Assembly (NCBI RefSeq): GCF_022664535.1
Contig: NZ_JAKUJY010000002.1
Coordinates: 124,001-188,000 of the forward strand
DNA from: Sphingobium trunci
GTDB taxonomy: Bacteria > Pseudomonadota > Alphaproteobacteria > Sphingomonadales > Sphingomonadaceae
Length of the DNA: 64,000 nucleotides
Direction: 5' to 3'
In this document: one piece after another, positions 30,142-38,321 of the stretch
How the letters are laid out: the number at the start of each line of letters is the position of its first letter
Position numbering within the stretch: position 1 is the stretch's first letter
Position numbers and translations under genes: made by a program
The notes under the pieces: generated by a model
Databases searched by the model: none
Told to the model about the DNA's origin: nothing
Seen by the model: only the letters and a program-made list of their open reading frames with translations

Positions 30142-30552
30142 ATGAGTTTGACCCTTATCGCGATGGCGGCGGCCGCCGCCACGCACACCGTCCAGATCGA
30201 TCATGGCGGGGCGCCGGTGCAGGCGACCTACAGCGCCCGGACGGAGATTCACACCAGGACCGTGGGCGCGAAGGCGCCGAACCGGATGGACATGCAGCGG
30301 TGCCAGTGGACGGCGACCATCATCGTCGACCGGGCGTTGAGCCATGGTCCGGCGCTGACCCGCACCGTGTCCAGCGACAAGCAGTTTTCAGGCAGCGAGC
30401 ATGGCGCCTGCACGCCGGGCCGCCGGTCGGGCGAGCGCAATATGGCGCAGCATGAAGGCAGGATTCGCGAGCATCTGATCGAGGTGGCGCAAAGGGATCG
30501 CGCGCCGCTGCTGGCGGAACTCGACGCCGTTCGCAGCCTTGCGTCGAACTGA
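30142..30552 (+). CDS. Small exported hypothetical protein
   Basis: 136 residues from ATG 30142, with AGGAGA at the right distance; the ATG at 30136 is too close to it. The N-terminus SLTLIAMAAAAATHTVQ looks like a short signal peptide, so the protein may be exported. The body has two Cys residues (QRCQWTATI near 55; GACTPGRRSG near 92) that could form a disulfide. I do not recognise a family. It overlaps the next gene by 14 bases, so the pair is likely one unit. Confidence 0.6.
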   Translation: MSLTLIAMAAAAATHTVQIDHGGAPVQATYSARTEIHTRTVGAKAPNRMDMQRCQWTATIIVDRALSHGPALTRTVSSDKQFSGSEHGACTPGRRSGERNMAQHEGRIREHLIEVAQRDRAPLLAELDAVRSLASN

Positions 30553-31267
30553 ACTGCCATGGGCGCTGGCGGGTGCGATGGCCGCCGCCGGCGCCTCCCC
30601 GGCCCTGGCGCAATATACGGACGGGATTTCAGCCTCGATCGAGATCGCCAGCGACGAGCGGCGGCGCGGCCTGAGCTGGAGCAACGGCAATCCTGTCATC
30701 GGCGGGTCGGTTTCCGTGGCCGTGGCGGACGGGTTGAGCCTTGACGGCACGGCGGTTTCGCTGTGGGGCAGCACGCGCCATGCCGGGGCGGACGCGGTCA
30801 TTGACCTTGGGCCGAGCTATGTGCGGCAGTGGGGCGGATGGCGGCTGTCGGCGCAGGCACGCTATCATCTGTTTCCGGGCGCTTCCGGGCAGGCCTATGG
30901 CGAGATCGGCGCGGGCGCGGGCTTTCTCATCGGCCCGGCCAGCATCGACCTGTCCGGCAGCTATGCGCCCCGCCAGGATTCCGTAGGGGGCGACAATCTC
31001 TACGCGGCGGCATCGGCGGCGGTCGCCTTGCCGGGAACACCCTTCACCGTGTCGGCGCGGGCCGGTCATTCCTCCGGACATGCGCGCGATCCGGTGAAAA
31101 CCACACGGTTGCGGCCGGACGGGGCCTATTGGGACTATGGCGTCGGGGTCGATTATCTCAAGGGCCGCTGGGCTGCGGGTCTGCGCTATGCCGACAGCAG
31201 CATCGACCGGCCGGACCGGCGCCACGCGGGTGGGCAGCTCATCGGGCGCGTGGCGCTAAACCTTTAG
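30539..31267 (+). CDS. TorF-like putative porin (Gcw_chp family)
   Basis: 242 residues from a TTG at 30539 that overlaps the previous gene by 14 bases. Residues 1-24 act as a signal peptide (ALAGAMAAAGASPALAQ). The mature part is a series of amphipathic strands beginning ISASIEIASDERRRGLSWSNGNPVIGGSV, the typical TorF/Gcw_chp opening (S-D-x-R-x-R-G-x-S). The last residues RVALNL end on an aromatic-poor strand. It probably forms a small outer-membrane barrel. The 3' end overlaps that of the convergent EAL gene by 12 bases. Confidence 0.75.
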   Translation: MRRTELPWALAGAMAAAGASPALAQYTDGISASIEIASDERRRGLSWSNGNPVIGGSVSVAVADGLSLDGTAVSLWGSTRHAGADAVIDLGPSYVRQWGGWRLSAQARYHLFPGASGQAYGEIGAGAGFLIGPASIDLSGSYAPRQDSVGGDNLYAAASAAVALPGTPFTVSARAGHSSGHARDPVKTTRLRPDGAYWDYGVGVDYLKGRWAAGLRYADSSIDRPDRRHAGGQLIGRVALNL

Positions 31268-33268
31268 CGCCAGGGCCACCAGTTCGGCCGAGGACACGCC
31301 CGCCGATCGCAGGAAGCCCTGATAATAGTCGCAGCCTTCGCGGGCGAGGAGATCGAGCTGCTGTTCGGTCTCCACCCCTTCCGCGATGACGCTGAGGCCA
31401 AGCGATTTCGCCATGTGGATCACCCCGCGCACGATGATGCGGTCGCGCGCGGTGCCCGCGATATCCTGCGCCAGGCCGCTGTCGATCTTGAGATAGTCGA
31501 GCGGCAGGCTTTTCAGATAGGCCAGGCTGGAATAGCCGGTGCCGAAATCGTCCACCGCAACCGCCAGCCCCTCGGCGCGCAGGGCCGTCAGCAGCGCCGT
31601 GGCATTGGCGACATCCTCGATCAGGCCGCTTTCGGTGATTTCCACCGTCAGGCGGGCGCGGGGAAAGCCGCTCATGTCCACCAGATTGAGGAATTGCGGC
31701 ATGAAGCCGGGCTGGGCGATATCGTCGGCCGTGACGTTGATCGACAGGCGCAGATGCGACAGCGCACGGGGCCAGGCGGCCGCCTGCCGCAGCGCCTCGG
31801 CCTGGATATGCGCCGACAGGGGCAGCATATAGTCCGACCGCTCCGCCGTGGCGAACAGCATGCCCGCGCCCAGTGGGCCATATTGCGGATGATTCCAGCG
31901 GGCGAGCGCCTCCACGCCGGTCATCCGTTCGCCCTCGACGGGATATTGCGGCTGGAAGACGATGCCGATCTCGCCGCGATCGAGGGCAAGGCGCAGGTCG
32001 GTTTCGAGCTGGTCGGCATCGACCTGGCGGCTGCGTCTTTCGGAGGAGAAGATGCGGATGCCTTCGCCGCCCCCTGCCCTGGCGTCGGCCAGGGCCGTGC
32101 CCGCGCGGCGGATGAGGCGGGTGGCATCGTCGTCGGACCGCGACTGCGCGATGCCGCAGCGGGCGGTCAGGCGGATCAGGTGATCCCCCGCGCTGAAGGG
32201 GCGGCCGACGGCGCCGATCAACTGGCGGGCAAGGAAGGTCGCACGGTCGGCGGCGGCAGCGTCGCCGGTGAGCCCGATCAGAAATTCGGTGCCCGCGATG
32301 CGCGCGACCATGGAACCTGCCGCCGCGTCGAAGGTCATCCGCTCGATGCGGCGGGCGATGCGGCCGAGCAGCGCGTCGCCGACCACCTGGCCATAGGCGG
32401 CGTTCATGCGGTCGAACTGGCTGATGGAGAGGAGCAGTACCGTGGTCGCCAGCCCGTTGCGCTGCTCCAGCCAGTCGAACGCGGCCTGGCGCGAACGCAG
32501 GCCGGTCAGGTCGTCGCGTCCCGTCGCGTCAAGGCCATGCGTGTCGGAAAGCCATTCCACATCCGCCGCGACCGTGCCGTCGATCAGGCGCAGATGGTGG
32601 ACCAGCCGGTCGCCTGGGCGGCCGGGAGCGGCATGGGCGAAGGCCTCCGCCCGGCCCGTGCGCATCATGCCCCGCAGGGCCGCGATCACCGGACGGCGTT
32701 CGGAACGCGGCAGGCGGCGCAGGAACCCGGCGGGGCTGATATGCCGACCGTCCACGCCGAGATGGCGGGCGAGGCTGTCGCTGAGGCGGATGTCCTGCCC
32801 CTCCCTTTCCCAGAACAGGGCGTCGCCGCGGCGGATGCGCTGGGCGCGGCGGCTGTGCGTGACGCCGCCGACCAGCCGGTCGACCAGACGCTGGGCCGAG
32901 GCGAGGGTCGCGCGCAACTGCTCCTGCGAGAAGGGCGCGGCAAGGAAATGAGTCGCGCCCGCCTCCATCAGGCCGGGCACGCTGTCCATCTCCTGCGTGG
33001 CGACAAGGACGACCAGCGCTCCGCCCCCCGCATCCACGGCGGGCAGCAGCGAGGTGACCAATTTCCGGTCGCCCTCGCGGACGCCGCGCATGTCGACCAG
33101 CGCGATCTGGGCGTCGCTGTGCAGGAAACGCTGCGCGGCATCGGTGGCGCGGCGGGCGGCCATCGCGCGCCAGCCCGCCTGCCGCACCTGCTGCGACAGG
33201 CTGTCGCGGTCGCCCGGTGACAGGATGAAAAGGCTGCGCTGTCCGTCCAGTGCGGTTTCACCGCTCAC
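31256..33268 (-). CDS. EAL-domain c-di-GMP phosphodiesterase with degenerate receiver and GGDEF domains
   Basis: 670 residues, cytoplasmic. Residues about 12-125 form a receiver-like domain: Asp59 is kept (ALVDM) but the conserved Lys is Ala111 (AAPF). A PAS-like segment lies at about 145-240. The GGDEF domain at about 255-405 has AGTEF (325-329) in place of GGDEF, so diguanylate cyclase activity is unlikely. The EAL domain at about 425-660 looks intact: E453-A-L, EITESGLIED, DDFGTGYSS and EGVETEQQ. It probably hydrolyses c-di-GMP, with the GGDEF part perhaps binding GTP. Divergent from moaA. Confidence 0.93.
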   Translation of the reverse strand: MSGETALDGQRSLFILSPGDRDSLSQQVRQAGWRAMAARRATDAAQRFLHSDAQIALVDMRGVREGDRKLVTSLLPAVDAGGGALVVLVATQEMDSVPGLMEAGATHFLAAPFSQEQLRATLASAQRLVDRLVGGVTHSRRAQRIRRGDALFWEREGQDIRLSDSLARHLGVDGRHISPAGFLRRLPRSERRPVIAALRGMMRTGRAEAFAHAAPGRPGDRLVHHLRLIDGTVAADVEWLSDTHGLDATGRDDLTGLRSRQAAFDWLEQRNGLATTVLLLSISQFDRMNAAYGQVVGDALLGRIARRIERMTFDAAAGSMVARIAGTEFLIGLTGDAAAADRATFLARQLIGAVGRPFSAGDHLIRLTARCGIAQSRSDDDATRLIRRAGTALADARAGGGEGIRIFSSERRSRQVDADQLETDLRLALDRGEIGIVFQPQYPVEGERMTGVEALARWNHPQYGPLGAGMLFATAERSDYMLPLSAHIQAEALRQAAAWPRALSHLRLSINVTADDIAQPGFMPQFLNLVDMSGFPRARLTVEITESGLIEDVANATALLTALRAEGLAVAVDDFGTGYSSLAYLKSLPLDYLKIDSGLAQDIAGTARDRIIVRGVIHMAKSLGLSVIAEGVETEQQLDLLAREGCDYYQGFLRSAGVSSAELVALALKV

Positions 33269-33374
33269 ACATGATACTCCTTGGGACGGCCATTAATGTC
33301 TATCGGTTACCGGGCCGTTCACATTGGCGCAACCGGGACCGCTTGCAGAGGACTGGTCCATCGCCTAGCTAGGG

Positions 33375-34391
33375 ATGATGGAGATGGTCGATCCCGCACG
33401 CACGGCGCTGACCGATGCCTTCGGCCGCCGGATCAGCTATTTGCGGATTTCGGTGACGGACCGCTGCGACCTGCGCTGCCGCTATTGCATGGCGGAGCGG
33501 ATGACCTTCCTGCCCAAGGACCAGGTGCTGACGCTGGAGGAGATCGCGCTGATCGCAGATCTCTTCATTGCGCGCGGCGTGCGGAAAATCCGGCTGACCG
33601 GCGGGGAGCCGCTGGTGCGGCGGGACATCACCGATCTGGTCCGGCGGATCGGGCGGCATCTGGGCAGCGGGCTGGACGAGGTGACGCTCACCACCAACGG
33701 TACGCGGCTGGTGCAGCATGCGCAGGCGCTGGCCGAGGCGGGCGTCAGGCGGATCAATGTCAGCCTGGACAGCCGCGACCCCGAACGGTTCGCCCATGTG
33801 ACGCGGGGCGGCGACATCCGCGCGGTGCTCGACGGGCTGGATGCCGCGCGGGAGGCCGGGCTGGCGGTCAAGATCAACATGGTGGCGCTGAAGGGCATCA
33901 ATGAGGACGAGATCCTGCCGATGCTGCACTGGTGCGACGCCCAGGGTTTCGACCTGACCCTGATCGAGACGATGCCGCTGGGGGAAACCGGCGAGGACCG
34001 GACCGATCATTATCTGCCCTTGACGGACGTGGCAGACGGGATCGGGCGGCATCATCCGCTGACGCCGACCGGCTACCGGACCGGGGGACCGTCGCGCTAT
34101 CATGCCGTCGAGGGCCTGGGCGTTCGGCTGGGGCTGATCACGCCGCTCACCAACAATTTCTGCGCCGATTGCAACCGGATGCGCATGACCTGCGAGGGCA
34201 AGATCTTCATGTGCCTGGGGCATGAGGATCATGTCGATCTCAAGACCGCCTTCCGCGAGGGCGGCCCCGAAGCGGTGGAGCCCCTGATCGACCGGGCATT
34301 GCGACTGAAACCGGCGGCGCATGACTTCCGCATCGGCGCGGATGCTCCGGCAGCGGCCGTGCGGCGGCATATGAGCGTTACCGGCGGATGA
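33375..34391 (+). CDS. moaA: GTP 3',8-cyclase (molybdenum cofactor biosynthesis protein A)
   Basis: 338 residues. Radical SAM enzyme that rearranges GTP on the way to cyclic pyranopterin. The N-terminal cluster motif is CDLRCRYC (Cys31, 35, 38). GGEPLVRRD binds SAM. The C-terminal [4Fe-4S] site is CADCNRMRMTCEGK. The protein ends in GG (SVTGG), the tail needed for activity. The start is one of two adjacent ATGs. It overlaps nadK by 4 bases (ATGA). No other moa genes are in the window. Confidence 0.96.
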   Translation: MMEMVDPARTALTDAFGRRISYLRISVTDRCDLRCRYCMAERMTFLPKDQVLTLEEIALIADLFIARGVRKIRLTGGEPLVRRDITDLVRRIGRHLGSGLDEVTLTTNGTRLVQHAQALAEAGVRRINVSLDSRDPERFAHVTRGGDIRAVLDGLDAAREAGLAVKINMVALKGINEDEILPMLHWCDAQGFDLTLIETMPLGETGEDRTDHYLPLTDVADGIGRHHPLTPTGYRTGGPSRYHAVEGLGVRLGLITPLTNNFCADCNRMRMTCEGKIFMCLGHEDHVDLKTAFREGGPEAVEPLIDRALRLKPAAHDFRIGADAPAAAVRRHMSVTGG

Positions 34392-35164
34392 CGCAGGACG
34401 TCGGGCGCGCCCTGGTCGCCTCCCCCACCCCGGCAGCCAAGGCGGCGGAGGACAGGTTGCGCGCTGCCTATGATTTCGTGCCGGTCGAGCAGGCCGACAT
34501 GGTCATCGCGCTGGGCGGCGACGGCTTCATGCTGCAAACGCTGCACTCCATGCTGGAAGGGCGGCGTATCCTGCCGGTGTTCGGGATGAATCTGGGCACG
34601 GTCGGCTTCCTGATGAACGAATGGAGGCTGGAGCGGCTGGAGCAGCGGATCGAGGCGGCCAAGCCGTTCAAGGTCAATCCGCTGCGCATGACCGTCGATA
34701 CGGTGGATGGCGAGCGCTTCTCCATTCCCGCGATCAATGAGGTGTCGCTGCTGCGTGAAACCCGCCAGACCGCCAAGCTGGAGGTGAAGGTGAACGACCG
34801 CGCCGTGCTGCCCGAACTGGTGTGCGACGGGGTGCTGGTGGCGACGCCTGCGGGATCGACGGCCTATAATCTGTCGGCGCACGGGCCGATATTGCCGCTG
34901 GGATCGGCGCTGGTGGCGCTGACGCCGATCAGCCCCTTCCGCCCCCGCCGCTGGCGTGGTGCGATCCTGCCCGAAAACACCGTGATCCAGTTCAGCGTGC
35001 TCGATCCGGTGAAGCGGCCGGTCAGCGCCGTGGCCGACCAGCGCGAGGTGCGCGACGTGTCGCAGGTGGAGGTGAAGATCGACCGGACGACGCCGCTGAC
35101 GCTGCTGTTCGACCCGGAACATACGCTGGACGACCGGATCGCGGCGGAACAGTTTATCGCGTAA
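34388..35164 (+). CDS. nadK: NAD kinase
   Basis: 258 residues. Phosphorylates NAD to NADP. The conserved GGDGFM motif (about residues 40-45) carries the catalytic Asp. NLGTVGFLMNE and the DGVLVATPAGSTAYNLSAHGPI stretch (about 140-161) are family hallmarks. The length is typical of the shorter alphaproteobacterial enzymes. The start overlaps the moaA stop, so the two are translationally coupled. It is followed after 19 bases by the promoter of a tRNA gene. Confidence 0.95.
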   Translation: MTQDVGRALVASPTPAAKAAEDRLRAAYDFVPVEQADMVIALGGDGFMLQTLHSMLEGRRILPVFGMNLGTVGFLMNEWRLERLEQRIEAAKPFKVNPLRMTVDTVDGERFSIPAINEVSLLRETRQTAKLEVKVNDRAVLPELVCDGVLVATPAGSTAYNLSAHGPILPLGSALVALTPISPFRPRRWRGAILPENTVIQFSVLDPVKRPVSAVADQREVRDVSQVEVKIDRTTPLTLLFDPEHTLDDRIAAEQFIA

Positions 35165-35183
35165 AAAATCCGCAATTTGCCGC

Positions 35184-35238
35184 TTGCCATTTCGGGCAAG
35201 CCGCTGCATATGCGCGGCCTGCCCGGCGAAGGCCGGGC
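35184..35238 (+). promoter_or_regulatory. Promoter and leader hairpin of tRNA-Asn copy 1
   Basis: TTGCCA (35184-35189) and CATATG (35207-35212) are spaced by 17 bases, a sigma-70-like promoter. The leader holds a perfect hairpin GCCCGGC (35221-35227) / GCCGGGC (35232-35238) just before the tRNA. The same arrangement occurs before the second copy at 38055-38108. Confidence 0.65.
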
Positions 35239-35241
35239 TGC

Positions 35242-35316
35242 TCCCCGATAGCTCAGCGGTAGAGCATTCGACTGTTAATCGAATGGCCGTAGGTTCGAAT
35301 CCTACTCGGGGAGCCA
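35242..35316 (+). tRNA. tRNA-Asn (anticodon GUU), copy 1
   Basis: 75 bases including encoded CCA. The acceptor stem TCCCCGA pairs with TCGGGGA. The D-loop is AGCTCAGCGGTAGAGC, the anticodon arm ATTCGACTGTTAATCGAAT holds GTT, and the T-arm is GTAGGTTCGAATCCTAC. It is identical over its whole length to the copy at 38113-38187. Confidence 0.97.
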
Positions 35317-35774
35317 ATTTTCCAGACATGTGCCGCATTCCCGCGCAGGGAAAATCCCGCACCGCCTGCGGGCGAAATCCACGTCCGAACACGCCGCGCA
35401 TCGGCTGCAGTGGAAGAGCGGAGCGGCCGTCCGGCCACGCTCTCCCATCATTACCGCAGGTTGGATAAGCCGATCACGGTCGGGGGGCTTTCGCCTCAGC
35501 GCCTCCCCTTTCGGGACATGGACGATTCCGGAAGATTGCCGCGATGTATCGCGCCGGTCTCGCCGCGCTTAACAAGAGACTGGGCTCCAATATTCCTCTG
35601 AAAAGCATGAGATCTCCTGCCGCGCATATCCGTATGAGACAGATGAATTTGCAGGAGATTTGCCTCGGCAAGATCATCAATGCAGCACGCCCGAAAATAA
35701 TCGAACCAAATACGGCTTCACATAGCTAATTTAGTTATATAGCTTGGATTCAGAATCATTACAGGGGAGGAAAA
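35317..35774. other. Non-coding leader between tRNA-Asn and the TonB receptor
   Basis: No convincing gene. After the tRNA, ATTTTCC (35317-35323) and GGAAAAT (35349-35355) are complementary and may form a weak processing or termination hairpin. From about 35580 the composition turns AT-rich: by hand count 35701-35760 has 20/60 GC, far below the window norm. That part should contain the receptor promoter. No integrase fragment or transposase remnant was seen. Confidence 0.5.
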
Positions 35775-37967
35775 ATGATGATTCGGAAGTCCATTAGTTG
35801 TGCCCTTTTGACGTCTGGCGCTTTTTGCCTGCCAGCTTATGCACAGGACCGTAATGCGGCCGAGACCAGAGATTCGGTGGCCGATCAGGAAATCGTGGTA
35901 ACGGCGCGCAAGCGCGAGGAACGGCTGCAGGACGTCCCTGTCTCCGTAACGGCATTTTCGGCCGACCGCCTGGCCAAGCAGAATGTCACCACGCTCGATG
36001 GCCTTGCCGCGAGCAACCCCAATGTGAAGATCAGCCCGGCCGCCGGCAACCCGGTCGCCTTCGTCGTGACGATCCGCGGCAACGTCCAGAATTCCAACAC
36101 CCTGCCCGTCGATGCGTCGGTCGGCGTCTATGTCGATGGCCTGATCCAGGCCCACACCTTCGGCACCATCGGCCTGACGACCGATCTTGCCAACGTACAG
36201 ACGCTGAAGGGTCCGCAGGGCACGCTGTTCGGGCGCAATACCACCGGCGGCGCGATGCTGATCACCACGGTCGATCCGGAACTGGGCAAATTGTCGGGTT
36301 ATGTGCAGGCCGATCTGGGCGAACTGGACACCAGGCGCTTCGGCGGCGCCATCAACATCCCGGTCGGCGACCAGGTCGCTGTCAGGCTGGTCTACCAGAA
36401 TAACGAACGCGGCGATTATCAGACCTTTTCCGACGGCAGCGGCCTGGGACGGAAGAAGGAATATGTGCTGCGCGGCAAGATACTGATCGAGCCGGCGGAA
36501 GGCACCCGTGTCTATCTGTCGGGCGAAAAAACGCGCGAACTCGCCCATTCGACCATGGACCTACTGACCCAGCCCAACAATCCGCGCTATGACGATGTGC
36601 CGCTGGTGCCCAAGACCGGCGCCAGCGCGCCGGGCGTCACGCCCGTCGACCCCCGCACCAATGGCGAGCGGGCGCTGGCCGTCAATCAATCCTATGGCGT
36701 GCGCATCGAGCATGATATCGCCATCGGCAATATCAAGCTGCTTCTGGGGCATCGCGCCTATTCCATCGAGGAAGCGAACTCCCTGCCCCCCGGCCTTGGC
36801 TATACGTTCCAGGACAAGCCGGACAACAAGGACTATTCGGCTGAACTGCAGTTCAACGGGTCGCTGCTCGACAACCGGCTGGATATCGCGGCAGGCCTAT
36901 TCTACTTCAACGAAACCATCCACGAACGGCAGAACACCTTCCTCTATTCGGGTGTCCAGCGCACCTCGCGCCTGCTGGAAGCGACGACCGATTCCAAGTC
37001 CGCCTATTTCCAGGCCACGGGTCATCTGACCGACAATCTGAACCTGACGCTGGGCCTGCGTTACACGGACGACAAGAAGACCGGGCTGCTCCATGCCTCG
37101 ACGCTCGGCACCGACGGTCCCGGCACGGAGGCCAAGGCGCTGCTGAACCCCACCGCCTCGCTGGAACTGAAAAAGCAGAAGGTGAACTATCTGGCGACGA
37201 TCGACTATTCGCCGATCGACAATCTGATGTTCTACATCAGCCATGCCACGGGCTATCGTTCGGGCGGCATGGGCGTCGACCGCCGCACGGGATCGCCGAC
37301 ATCGGCATTCTACCGCACCATCGCCGGCTTCCTGCCGGAGGAGATCAAGAATTACGAGGCGGGCTTCAAGAGCCAGTTCCTAGACCGGCAGGTCATGCTG
37401 AACGGCGCCTTCTTCTATCAGGACTATAGCAATTACCAATATTCGGCGATCGACCCCGCAACGATCATCCGCACGACGCTGAACGCGGATGCGCATATCA
37501 AGGGTTTCGAACTGGAAAGCTCCTTCCGCCTGCCTGCGGACTTCACGCTTTCGGCCAATGCCGGCCTGACCGACGCCAAGCTGACCAGCGGCCCGTCCAA
37601 GGGTTCGCAGATGATCCAGATCCCCCGCTGGACCTGGAGCGTCACGCTGGAAAAGAGCTTCGATCTGGCGGGCGGCAATGTTGATCTGTTCGCCAACTAT
37701 GCGTGGCGCAGCAGCTTCTTCTCCGTCACCAACGATCCCCTGGCTCCCGGTGACGAGCAGGGATCGTCGACCATCCGGTCACTGGGCCTGCTGAACCTGT
37801 CGGCGACCTGGACCAAGGGCCCCTGGAAGCTGGCGGTCTATGGCGACAATGTGACCAACGAGCATTATTACAACTATACGGTCTATGCGGCGCCGGGCAC
37901 CGCGGTGAACTTCGGCGGCCTTGGCGTCTCGCGCGTCATCGGCGGCCGGGTGAAATACCAGTTCTGA
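35775..37967 (+). CDS. TonB-dependent outer-membrane receptor
   Basis: 730 residues. A strong Shine-Dalgarno GGGGAGG precedes the ATG. Residues 1-24 are a signal peptide (LPAYAQ cleavage). A TonB-box-like EIVVTARKREERLQDVP (about 40-56) is followed by the plug domain (RGNVQNSNTLPVDASVGVYVDGL ... VQTLKGPQGTLFGRNTTGGA) and a 22-strand barrel ending in YQF. The VTARKREERLQDVPVSV opening is typical of the large sphingomonad receptor family. The substrate cannot be told from sequence. It stands alone between two identical tRNA-Asn genes. Confidence 0.93.
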   Translation: MMIRKSISCALLTSGAFCLPAYAQDRNAAETRDSVADQEIVVTARKREERLQDVPVSVTAFSADRLAKQNVTTLDGLAASNPNVKISPAAGNPVAFVVTIRGNVQNSNTLPVDASVGVYVDGLIQAHTFGTIGLTTDLANVQTLKGPQGTLFGRNTTGGAMLITTVDPELGKLSGYVQADLGELDTRRFGGAINIPVGDQVAVRLVYQNNERGDYQTFSDGSGLGRKKEYVLRGKILIEPAEGTRVYLSGEKTRELAHSTMDLLTQPNNPRYDDVPLVPKTGASAPGVTPVDPRTNGERALAVNQSYGVRIEHDIAIGNIKLLLGHRAYSIEEANSLPPGLGYTFQDKPDNKDYSAELQFNGSLLDNRLDIAAGLFYFNETIHERQNTFLYSGVQRTSRLLEATTDSKSAYFQATGHLTDNLNLTLGLRYTDDKKTGLLHASTLGTDGPGTEAKALLNPTASLELKKQKVNYLATIDYSPIDNLMFYISHATGYRSGGMGVDRRTGSPTSAFYRTIAGFLPEEIKNYEAGFKSQFLDRQVMLNGAFFYQDYSNYQYSAIDPATIIRTTLNADAHIKGFELESSFRLPADFTLSANAGLTDAKLTSGPSKGSQMIQIPRWTWSVTLEKSFDLAGGNVDLFANYAWRSSFFSVTNDPLAPGDEQGSSTIRSLGLLNLSATWTKGPWKLAVYGDNVTNEHYYNYTVYAAPGTAVNFGGLGVSRVIGGRVKYQF

Positions 37968-38054
37968 TGCCTCACCCTGCCCGCCAGGGGAATGGCGGGC
38001 AGGGCCGACTGTCGGAATTCCTGGCTCTTGCCTGGATGGGGGCGATTTACGGTC

Positions 38055-38108
38055 TTGCCATTTGGGTCGCGCCCATGCATAGGCGCGGCCTGCCCGGCAG
38101 ATGCCGGG
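38055..38108 (+). promoter_or_regulatory. Promoter and leader hairpin of tRNA-Asn copy 2
   Basis: TTGCCA (38055-38060) and CATAGG (38078-38083) with a 17-base spacer. A hairpin CCCGGC (38093-38098) / GCCGGG (38103-38108) lies just before the tRNA. It is the same arrangement as copy 1, with a changed hairpin loop and -10 end. Confidence 0.65.
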
Positions 38109-38112
38109 TCGC

Positions 38113-38187
38113 TCCCCGATAGCTCAGCGGTAGAGCATTCGACTGTTAATCGAATGGCCGTAGGTTCGAATCCTACTCGGGGAGCCA
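38113..38187 (+). tRNA. tRNA-Asn (anticodon GUU), copy 2
   Basis: 75 bases with encoded CCA, identical to the copy at 35242-35316, including the GTT anticodon and all stems. Its upstream 60 bases are also clearly related to those of copy 1, so the promoter was duplicated with the gene. It is convergent with the SPOR lipoprotein gene ending at 38322. Confidence 0.97.
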
Positions 38188-38321
38188 TTTTCTGCCCATG
38201 ACGGCGGGTCAGCCGATGGCGGCATTCCCCTTCTCTCCGTGCCGAATGGCCGCATAAAGCCATTGCGGGCGGACGCCTTCGGCGCCGCTCGCATGACTTG
38301 TCGATATTTCAGCCTTTGTTC

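Noticed and set aside
31415..33220. 601-codon plus-strand frame opposite the EAL gene
   Set aside because: Antisense shadow; the minus-strand gene has intact EAL motifs.
35544..35729. 61-codon frame between tRNA-Asn and the TonB receptor
   Set aside because: No ribosome site or family pattern; lies in the receptor leader. Considered as an integrase remnant but no motif supports that.
35242..38187. Genomic island with attL/attR at the tRNA copies
   Set aside because: Whole tRNA plus promoter is duplicated, not a 3' fragment, and no integrase or excisionase is present; kept only as a duplication finding.
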